From: CAWJFP01 sp963842155
GTDB lineage: Bacteria > Pseudomonadota > Alphaproteobacteria > JACZXZ01
Length of the DNA stretch: 64,000 nt
Direction of reading: 5' to 3'
NCBI GenBank assembly: GCA_963842155.1
Contig: CAWJFP010000040.1
Span: forward strand, 62,001-126,000
The notes below the pieces were generated by a model. That model saw nothing but the letters and a program-made list of their open reading frames with translations, had not been told where the DNA came from and made no database searches. The position numbers were made by a program, and so were the translations under genes. Each line of letters begins with the position of its first letter. Positions within the stretch are counted from its first letter, which is position 1. Of this stretch, positions 57,804-64,000 are shown one piece after another.

Positions 57804-59228
57804 ATGTTGCGCAGACGGTTTCTCAAGGGATCGGCGGCCGCGGCGTGGCTCGCGGCGACCTCGCGCCGGGGCCGCGCCGTCGAGCTTGCCGAGGATGGCG
57901 AGCCGATCGCCTTTCCTTCCGGCTTCCGCTGGGGCGCCTCGACCTCCGCCTATCAGATCGAGGGCGCGGTGAAGGAGGATGGGCGCGGCCCCTCCATCTG
58001 GGATGTTTTCTGCCGCGTCCCCGGCAAGATCGTGAACGGCGACACGGGCGACGTCGCCTGCGACCATTACCACCGCTATCGCGAGGATGTCGGCCTGCTC
58101 GACGCGGCGGGCTTCCGCGCCTACCGCTTCTCGACGGCCTGGCCCCGCATCCTTCCGGCCGGTACCGGCGCCGTGAACGGGCCGGGGCTCGATTTCTACG
58201 ACCGGCTCGTCGATGCCCTGCTCGAGAAGAAGATCGAGCCGTGGCTCTGCCTCTATCATTGGGATTTGCCGCAGGCCTTGCAGGAGCGCGGCGGCTGGTT
58301 AGTGCGCGACATTGCCGAATGGTTCGCCGACTATGCACGGATCGCGGCAAGCCGGCTCGGCGACCGCGTCAAGCATTGGGCCATGTTCAACGAGCCCAAT
58401 GTCCATGCGATTTTCGGGCACGGCTTCGGCCAGATGGCGCCCGGCATCACCGGCCGGCAGAACGTCATCGCCGCGATCCATCACCAGACCCTCGCGCAAG
58501 GCAAGGCGATCGCGGCGCTTCGCGCGGAGCACGGCGATCTCGCGCTCGGCACGGTCTTGAGCGTGCAGCCCTGCCTGCCGAGCTCGGACAGGCCCGACGA
58601 TCGGCAGGCCGCGATCCTGTGGGACGCGGTGTGGAATCGAGCCTGCCTCGATCCGCTCATGCGCGGCCAATATCCCGATGCGCTCGCCGCCGATTACGCG
58701 CCCCTGGTCAAGCCCGGCGATCTCGAGGTCGCCAAGCAGCCGATCGATTTCCTCGGCATCAATTATTACGCGCCCATGCATCAGCGGGCGGACGCCAACG
58801 GGCTTTTCGGCACCAATTGGGGTCCTGCGCCGCAGGGCGTGAGCTATACAGGCATGGGCTGGCCGATCGAGCCCGAGGGTCTTTACACGCAGCTGATGGA
58901 GCTGCGCGAGGCCTATGGCAATCCCGTCGTCTATGTCACCGAGAACGGCGCCGCCTTCGAGGACAAGCCCGGGCCCGACGGCGTCGTCGAGGACAAGGAG
59001 CGCGTCGATTTCATCCGCGCGCATCTCCTCGCCGCGCGGCGCGCCATCGCCGACGGCGCCAATCTCAAGGGTTATTTCGTCTGGTCGCTGCTCGACAATT
59101 TCGAGTGGAGCTTCGGCTACTCCGAGCGCTTCGGCGTCATCCGCGTCGATTACCCGACGCAGCAGCGTGTCCCCAAAGCCTCCTATCGCTGGCTCGCCGC
59201 GCAAATAAAGGCGCAGCGGCCGGCCTAG
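57804..59228 (+). CDS. GH1 beta-glucosidase with Tat-like signal
   Basis: A 474-residue family 1 glycosidase that hydrolyses beta-glucosides. The N-terminus has a twin-arginine pattern (RRRFLKG) with a hydrophobic stretch, suggesting periplasmic export of the folded enzyme. The catalytic acid/base is Glu197 (FNEPN) and the nucleophile Glu380 (YVTENG); FRWGASTSAYQIEGAVKEDG, YHWDLPQAL and WSLLDNFEWSFGYSERFG are typical. The stop shares CTAG with the convergent ABC ATPase gene. Confidence 0.92.
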   Translation: MLRRRFLKGSAAAAWLAATSRRGRAVELAEDGEPIAFPSGFRWGASTSAYQIEGAVKEDGRGPSIWDVFCRVPGKIVNGDTGDVACDHYHRYREDVGLLDAAGFRAYRFSTAWPRILPAGTGAVNGPGLDFYDRLVDALLEKKIEPWLCLYHWDLPQALQERGGWLVRDIAEWFADYARIAASRLGDRVKHWAMFNEPNVHAIFGHGFGQMAPGITGRQNVIAAIHHQTLAQGKAIAALRAEHGDLALGTVLSVQPCLPSSDRPDDRQAAILWDAVWNRACLDPLMRGQYPDALAADYAPLVKPGDLEVAKQPIDFLGINYYAPMHQRADANGLFGTNWGPAPQGVSYTGMGWPIEPEGLYTQLMELREAYGNPVVYVTENGAAFEDKPGPDGVVEDKERVDFIRAHLLAARRAIADGANLKGYFVWSLLDNFEWSFGYSERFGVIRVDYPTQQRVPKASYRWLAAQIKAQRPA

Positions 59229-59995
59229 CTCGCCGCCTGTCCGTTGTCGTTCGCGCCCAGCAATCCGGCAAGCAGATCGGGATGCTCGTCGAGGAGCCGG
59301 CGGCGCAAGGCCGCTATCTCCGGCCCTTCCAGATCGCGCGGGCGAGGCAGCTCCACCGCAAGGTCGAGCAGGACGCGCGCCGGCCGCGGCGAGAGAAACA
59401 GCACGCGATCGGCGACCGAGAGCGCCTCGCGCAGATCATGGGTGACGAAAAGCACGCTGGTCGGCCGGCGCGCCCAAAGCTCGAGCAGCAGCCGGCGCAG
59501 CCGATCGGCCGCCGGCGCGTCGAGCGAGAGGAAGGGCTCGTCGAGCAGCAGGAGCCGCGGCTCCGCCACGAAGGCGCGCGCCAAGGCGACGCGCCGCTGC
59601 ATGCCGCCGGAGAGCGCGCGCGGATAGGCGTCGAGAAAGCCCTGCAGCTCCATCTCGGCGAGGAGCCGCTCGGCCGGCCCCGGCGACGGCCCGCTTTCCG
59701 GCAGGGCCAGACGCACGTTCTCGCGCACGGTGAGCCAGGGCATGAGCCGCGGCGTCTGGAACATATAGCCGAACGGCGCTTCGCGGCCGTCCGACAGGCG
59801 GATCTCGCCTTGGTAATCCCGGTCGAGACCGCTCACCAGATTGAGCAAGGTGGTCTTGCCGCAGCCGGAAGGGCCCAGGATGCAGGCGAACTGCCGCTCG
59901 GGCAGATCGAAGGCGAGGCCGGAATGGACCAGCGCCTCGTTGCCGGCATAGCGCTTCTCGGCGATGCGGACCTCGAGGGCGTTCACCGGCGCCAT
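59225..59995 (-). CDS. NitT/TauT-family ABC transporter ATPase
   Basis: A 256-residue ABC ATPase of the nitrate/sulfonate/taurine class. Walker A GPSGCGKTT, Q-loop FGYMFQTPRLMPWLTV, signature LSGGMQRRVALARA, Walker B LLLLDEPFLSLD and the switch FVTHDLREAL are intact. ATG 59995 overlaps the permease gene by 13 bases. The substrate is not readable; the cluster suggests a link with PQQ-dependent alcohol oxidation. Confidence 0.9.
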   Translation of the reverse strand: MAPVNALEVRIAEKRYAGNEALVHSGLAFDLPERQFACILGPSGCGKTTLLNLVSGLDRDYQGEIRLSDGREAPFGYMFQTPRLMPWLTVRENVRLALPESGPSPGPAERLLAEMELQGFLDAYPRALSGGMQRRVALARAFVAEPRLLLLDEPFLSLDAPAADRLRRLLLELWARRPTSVLFVTHDLREALSVADRVLFLSPRPARVLLDLAVELPRPRDLEGPEIAALRRRLLDEHPDLLAGLLGANDNGQAAS

Positions 59996-60747
59996 CCGGC
60001 GAGGCGCCGCTCGAGCGGGGCGAGGATCAGGCCCTCCACGAGGGCCACCACCGCCACGAAGGCGAAGGTGTAGGCAAGAATGCTGGTGATGTCGAAGTAC
60101 TGAAAATAGACGCCGAGCTGAAAACCCACGCCGTTGCTGCGCCCGATCAGCTCGGCCACCAGCACGATCTTCCAGACGAGCGCCAAGCCGTTCCGCGCCG
60201 CCACCATGAAATAGGGATAGAGCTGCGGCAGATAGACCTTGGCGAGACGGCGGCGCATGCCGAGGCGGAGCACATCGGCGACCTGCAGAAGATCGCGATC
60301 GACCGCGCGCGCGCCCTCGCGCACCGTGACGACGACGATCGGCAGCTTGTTGAGCGCCACCGCGAGGATCGCCGCGGCCTCGGTCAGTCCGAGCCAGACA
60401 TAGCAGAGGATCATCAACACGAGCGCGGGAATATTGAGGCCGAGCACCACCCAGCTGTCGAACAGGCGGTCGAGCCCGCGCCGCTCGCCCATCAAGATGC
60501 CGATCACCACGCCCGCCGCCATGGCGACGAGAAAACTCGCCGCCACGCGCATCAAGGTCATCCCGAGATTGAAGAGAAGCGCGCCATGGACCGTATGCCG
60601 GTAGAGACTCTCCGCCACCGCCCAAGGCGTGGGCAGCAGATGGCTCTGCGCGATCAGCGCCGCAGCCGACCATATCGCCAGCAGCAGCAGCACGGAGAGC
60701 GGACGCAGCAGTCCACCGAGCCTGTCGAGAGTTAGCGCGCCGGTCAT
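59983..60747 (-). CDS. NitT/TauT-family ABC transporter permease
   Basis: A 254-residue permease with about six helices. LPTPWAVAESLYR and GMTLMRVAASFLVAMAAGVVIG begin the domain; LNKLPIVVVTVREGARAVDRDLLQVADVL is the SsuC/TauC-type coupling loop region (EAA-like). I chose ATG 60747 after GGGACGCC; an earlier ATG at 60816 would overlap the binding-protein gene by 53 bases. Confidence 0.88.
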   Translation of the reverse strand: MTGALTLDRLGGLLRPLSVLLLLAIWSAAALIAQSHLLPTPWAVAESLYRHTVHGALLFNLGMTLMRVAASFLVAMAAGVVIGILMGERRGLDRLFDSWVVLGLNIPALVLMILCYVWLGLTEAAAILAVALNKLPIVVVTVREGARAVDRDLLQVADVLRLGMRRRLAKVYLPQLYPYFMVAARNGLALVWKIVLVAELIGRSNGVGFQLGVYFQYFDITSILAYTFAFVAVVALVEGLILAPLERRLAGWRR

Positions 60748-60763
60748 GAGCGGGCGTCCCGGC

Positions 60764-61783
60764 TCAGAGGCCGCCGGCCCAAAAAGTTCCAGGCGCCAAT
60801 CGGGTCTCGGGGCCAACCAGGTCCTGTCCGCCGATCTCGGCCAGCCGCTGGAGCAGCGTCTCGGCGGCCGCCAGCTGCTCGGGCCCGGTCGCTTCGGCGA
60901 TGCCTTGCCGGTAGGAGTCGCGGAGCGCCGCGAGCGCCGCGTCGTCCTTCGCTTGGGTCAGGGGCAAGAGGCTCCGCCATTCCTCGTCGGAACGGGCGAG
61001 CAGCTCCTTGGCCTCGCGCGAGGCGGCGAGGAAGCCGCGCACCGCCTCGGCATTGGCGTCGGCCCAATGCTCGCTGAAGACCCAACCGATGAGCGGCAGC
61101 GGCGGCGTGATGCCCAAGGCGGGCAGCATGTCGGCGACCGTCAGCAGCGGCGTGACGCCCGTTCCGGCGAGCCTCGCGTTGTAGTTCCAGAAATTGAGCG
61201 CGGCCGGCAGGCTGCCCTTGAGGAGCAGCTCGTTGAGCAGCGGCGGCGCGCCGAACACGGGCTCGGCGTCGGACGCGGGATCGAAGCCTTGCGTCTTGCG
61301 CACATAGGCGCGGAAGATGAGCCAGCTCTTGTCGACCGGCCCGCCCGCGACGCCGATGCGCTTGCCCTTGAGATCGGCAAGCGTCTTGATCCCGGAATCG
61401 GGCCGCACCATGAGCGCGCCCGCCGCGGAGGAATGCGCGACGAAGGTATAATCCTCCCCGGCCGTGCGCTGATGCGAGACCCAGAGCCAATCGGTCACGA
61501 TCATATCCACCGCTTTGCTTTGCAGCGCGACCGCAGTCGCGTCCTTGCCCGCGAGCTCGACCTGCTCGACATGCACGCCATGCTTCAGGTCGAGCTGGTG
61601 ACGGCGGATGACGTCGAGCTCCCATTGCACGGTGCCGAATTTGAGCACGCCCACGCGCACGATCGGAGGATCGCCCGCGCGCGCGGACGCGCCGAGCATC
61701 GGCACGATCGCGAGGGCAGCGACAAGCGCCGCGCGGACGCGCGCCAGAGGTGCGGACCGCGATGGCGGAGAGAACGGTCTCAC
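60764..61783 (-). CDS. NitT/TauT-type ABC transporter substrate-binding protein
   Basis: A 339-residue periplasmic binding protein of the SsuA/NMT1-like fold. The signal peptide ends near ASARAGD; VRVGVLKFGTVQWELDVI is the first strand-helix, VDMIVTDWLWVS and GIKTLADLKGKRIGVAGGPVDKSW are diagnostic. GTG 61783 overlaps the preceding stop (GTGA). The ligand is unknown. Confidence 0.85.
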   Translation of the reverse strand: MRPFSPPSRSAPLARVRAALVAALAIVPMLGASARAGDPPIVRVGVLKFGTVQWELDVIRRHQLDLKHGVHVEQVELAGKDATAVALQSKAVDMIVTDWLWVSHQRTAGEDYTFVAHSSAAGALMVRPDSGIKTLADLKGKRIGVAGGPVDKSWLIFRAYVRKTQGFDPASDAEPVFGAPPLLNELLLKGSLPAALNFWNYNARLAGTGVTPLLTVADMLPALGITPPLPLIGWVFSEHWADANAEAVRGFLAASREAKELLARSDEEWRSLLPLTQAKDDAALAALRDSYRQGIAEATGPEQLAAAETLLQRLAEIGGQDLVGPETRLAPGTFWAGGL

Positions 61784-62580
61784 GGCTGCGGCAGGCGCTG
61801 CTCGATGCCGTATCCGGCATAGATGCGCTTCACGACGCCTTGGGCGAGCATGCGGTCGAGCGCCTGATTGACGGCGGCTACCAGCGCGTCGTCGGCATGG
61901 CGCATGCCGATGGCGAGCGACCAGTGCAGAAGCGGTACGGCTTCGAAAGCCCGCACGAAGCTCACCGGCGCCTCCCGATGAGTGAGATTGTAATAGCCGA
62001 TCGAGACCGGCGTCACGAGCGCTGCATCGAGCTCGCCTTTGCCGACCGCCTCGATCATCTCGTCCTCGAAGGCGAAGGGGATGGTGCGCAAGCCCTGCTC
62101 GCCGAGGGTCACGCTGGCGACCGAGCCCACCATCGCGCCGACGCGCAGCTTCTTGCCCTTGAGGTCGTCATAGGAGCCGATTCCGCCAAGGCCTTGGCGC
62201 AACGCGATCGCTACGCCGCTCTCGTTATAGGGCCGAGAGAGGCGCATATGGCTCGCGGCGGCGATCTCCTGGTCCACGATCGTGTCGAGCAGGATATCGC
62301 AGTCGACGCGCGGCACCTGGTTGGCGAAGATCACCCAACCGACCTCGAAGCCGACGCCGAGCTCCTTCGCCAACGCCTCGCCGAGCTCGAGCTGGAAGCC
62401 GCGCTTCTCGCCGTTGCGGCTCGAAAAAGGCAGCGCGTTGGGGTTGGCGCAAAGCACGAGGCTGCCGCGCTCGCGGATCGAATCGAGCGGACGCGCCGGC
62501 GCGCGGGCGGAGAAGACGATTGCCGCGGACATGCTGAGCGCGGCGGCGAGCAAGCCGACGCAGGGGCGGATGCCTCCCAT
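61780..62580 (-). CDS. XoxJ/MxaJ-like quinoprotein-dehydrogenase-associated binding protein
   Basis: A 266-residue periplasmic solute-binding-like protein. After the signal peptide come GSLVLCANPNALPFSSRNG and LGVGFEVGWVIFANQVPRVDCDILLDT, close to the MxaJ/XoxJ pattern (CxDPNxLPFSxxxxxG and a Cys-Asp pair). Known: such proteins are encoded with PQQ methanol dehydrogenases and assist their activation or maturation. It overlaps the cytochrome gene by one base (TGATG). Confidence 0.8.
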   Translation of the reverse strand: MGGIRPCVGLLAAALSMSAAIVFSARAPARPLDSIRERGSLVLCANPNALPFSSRNGEKRGFQLELGEALAKELGVGFEVGWVIFANQVPRVDCDILLDTIVDQEIAAASHMRLSRPYNESGVAIALRQGLGGIGSYDDLKGKKLRVGAMVGSVASVTLGEQGLRTIPFAFEDEMIEAVGKGELDAALVTPVSIGYYNLTHREAPVSFVRAFEAVPLLHWSLAIGMRHADDALVAAVNQALDRMLAQGVVKRIYAGYGIEQRLPQP

Positions 62581-62933
62581 CAACTCGCCTCCGGCTTGAG
62601 ATTGCGGATATAGGCGATGATGTCGCGAATGTCGGCCTCCGAGAGCGAGGCGCCGAAGGCCGGCATGCGGCCCGGCGAGCCATGCTGGACGCGGTTCATG
62701 ATGAAGGCGTCGTCGCGCGCGGTGTTCATGAGCTGCGGACCCCTGGCCGCTTTGCGCCCGGCTCCCTCGTGGCACCAGCCGCAGCCGTTGGCGGCGAAGA
62801 GTTCGGCCCCGTGCTTGACCCGCGCCGCCGGATCGACCGTATCGGCCGCGCGCGCCGGCATCTCGATGCCGACAGCAAGAGCCGATGCGGCGGCAACAGC
62901 CATCGCGACGCCATAAAAGGTCCAGCGTTTCAT
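62580..62933 (-). CDS. Small c-type cytochrome (XoxG/cytochrome c550-like)
   Basis: A 117-residue monohaem cytochrome c. The signal peptide ends near PARAAD; the haem motif is CGWCHEG (Cys51, Cys54, His55), the distal Met is in PGRMPAFG (Met90), and LSEADIRDIIAYIRNL is the C-terminal helix. It is probably the electron acceptor of the PQQ dehydrogenase upstream. ATG 62933 has a weak ribosome binding site. Confidence 0.9.
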   Translation of the reverse strand: MKRWTFYGVAMAVAAASALAVGIEMPARAADTVDPAARVKHGAELFAANGCGWCHEGAGRKAARGPQLMNTARDDAFIMNRVQHGSPGRMPAFGASLSEADIRDIIAYIRNLKPEAS

Positions 62934-63083
62934 CCTACGACGATGTGCGGTCGAATTGTCCCGGGACGGGTTGGCCGCACCCCCGTCCGATCGCGCGCCC
63001 TCGCAAGCCGGGCATAATAACTCACAAGGCGGTGGCCGGACAAGGACCGGAAATCGCTGGCGCGCGGCCGAAGGGGCGCGTCC

Positions 63084-63113
63084 CCGGCGCCCCCCTTGCG
63101 GGGCAGGCGCCGG
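63084..63113 (-). terminator. Strong GC hairpin between the PQQ dehydrogenase and the cytochrome gene
   Basis: CCGGCGCC and GGCGCCGG form a perfect 8-bp outer stem, with CCCC/GGGG inside and a TTGC loop, 19 bases after the dehydrogenase stop. There is no T-tract. It may separate the abundant dehydrogenase message from the downstream genes, either by partial termination or by mRNA stabilisation. Confidence 0.45.
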
Positions 63114-63131
63114 AGCCGGATCGAAGGCCCG

Positions 63132-64000
63132 CTATTCCTTGGGCAACGCGTAGACGACCAGCGCGCCCGTGTCATGCTCCATATGCTTGTAGGGGCCGCC
63201 GAAGAGATCGGCGTAGCCGTCGCTGTCGAGGCTCATGCCGCCGGTCACGACCGCGATATATTGCTTTCCGCCGGCGGTATAGGTGACGATGCCGCCATTG
63301 TGCGTGGCGCCGTCATTGCCGTTCCAGAGATCCTTGCCGCTCGTGGCATCGAGCGCATGCAGCCATCCCCGCGCATCGGGCACGAAGACGAGGCCGCCCG
63401 CCGTGGAGAGCAGGCTCGCGAGTGGCGGCTCGGGGAAGTTGACCGACCATTTCACCTCCCCGCTGATCGGGTTGCGCGCGTCGACATGGCCGTGCGCCTT
63501 CTCGCCCGGCGGGTCCTTGAAGGTGAATTGCGCGCCGATATTGAGCTGCACCACCGGCTCGGTCACGGGATTGGTCTTCTGGATGTCGAGGTCCATGCAC
63601 CATTCCTGGCCGATCTTGTAGTAGAGCCCGGTCTGCGGATCGTAGGTGCCCGAGGCCCAGCTTATGCCGCCGGCGATCGCGGGGCAGAGATTCTCCTCCT
63701 TGCCCGCGCCCACGTCGCGCCGCCCGATGAGCTCGCCCGTCTTCGGGTCGATGCTTTTCACGAAATTGCTGTTCTTGACGAGGTCGTAGACGTTCTCGAT
63801 CTTGGCGTCGGCCCGGTCGTAGACGAAGATGTAGCCGCTCTTGTTGGCGTGAACGTAATATTTCTTCGTCGCCGCGGTCGACCGCGACGAACTCGCCGAC
63901 GGCGCTGTCGAAGTCCCACGCGTCGTGCGGCAGCTCCTGATGGTAGAACTTGAGCGCGCCCGTGTCGGGATCGAGGGCGATCACCGAGGTGGTGTAGAGA
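63132..64000 (-). CDS. PQQ-dependent alcohol dehydrogenase, lanthanide-type active site (partial, frameshifted)
   Basis: The C-terminal ~290 residues of a methanol/ethanol-family quinoprotein dehydrogenase; the 5' end lies beyond the window. LYTTSVIALDPDTGALKF is followed by PHDAWDFDSAVGEF: the catalytic Asp and, two residues on, a second Asp that in characterised enzymes of this family coordinates a lanthanide. At about 63867 one extra base shifts the frame; it continues KYYVHANKSGYIFVYDR, GISWASGTYDPQTGLYYKIGQEWCMD, and ends GALVVYALPKE. The cytochrome and XoxJ-like genes follow on the same strand. XoxF, ExaF/PedH or a related subgroup cannot be separated from this fragment. Confidence 0.85.

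Overview
This GC-rich, densely coding 64 kb window looks like the chromosome of an alphaproteobacterium, probably of the Rhodospirillales or a neighbouring order. The evidence is gene order: lptF-lptG-lptD-surA-pdxA-rsmA facing gmk-yicC; a 14-gene nuoA-N operon that runs into birA-coaX-rnj-mce-DUF1467; and tig-clpP-clpX-lon-hup. RNase J and methylmalonyl-CoA epimerase directly after Complex I are typical of that group. I see no rRNA, insertion sequence, prophage or CRISPR array. Assignments come from reading motifs and gene order, not from a database search.

Layout. Positions 1-10225 (+ strand) carry envelope genes: a GT83-type lipid glycosyltransferase, a PAP2 phosphatase, the LPS export proteins LptF, LptG and LptD, the chaperone SurA, then PdxA and RsmA. 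Positions 10200-11728 (-) hold gmk and yicC, followed by a short-chain dehydrogenase (+). Positions 12592-31306 (-) form one nearly gapless run: nuoA to nuoN, birA, coaX, rnj, mce, a DUF1467 gene and tag. A tRNA-Asp, a five-gene Liv-type ABC importer and a tRNA-Val follow at 31594-36864. Then come hup, lon, clpX, clpP and tig, the protein quality-control block, and a tRNA-Leu.

Positions 44078-56000 are more accessory: a LuxR-type regulator, an AceE/transketolase-like E1 enzyme without E2 or E3, malonyl-CoA decarboxylase coupled to an NAD(P)HX repair enzyme, two small exported or lipoprotein genes, a nuclease, a cysteine-rich CWC protein, galE and a DegP-type protease. Positions 56172-59228 (+) encode a DUF423 membrane protein, an MFS exporter and a Tat-exported GH1 glucosidase.

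The most interesting block is 59225-64000 (-): a PQQ-dependent alcohol dehydrogenase whose active site carries the Asp-x-Asp signature of lanthanide-dependent enzymes, a small cytochrome c, a XoxJ/MxaJ-like binding protein, and a complete NitT/TauT-type ABC importer. From the cytochrome to the ATPase the genes are joined by overlaps or short gaps. This suggests that a periplasmic alcohol oxidation system and a dedicated uptake system are made together.

Data quality: eight genes (SDR, tag, nuoM, tig, the LuxR regulator, the nuclease, degP and the PQQ dehydrogenase) each contain one net single-base frameshift. Some lie in short homopolymers, and two affect normally indispensable or universal genes. 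Uncorrected sequencing indels are a likelier cause than eight real pseudogenes.
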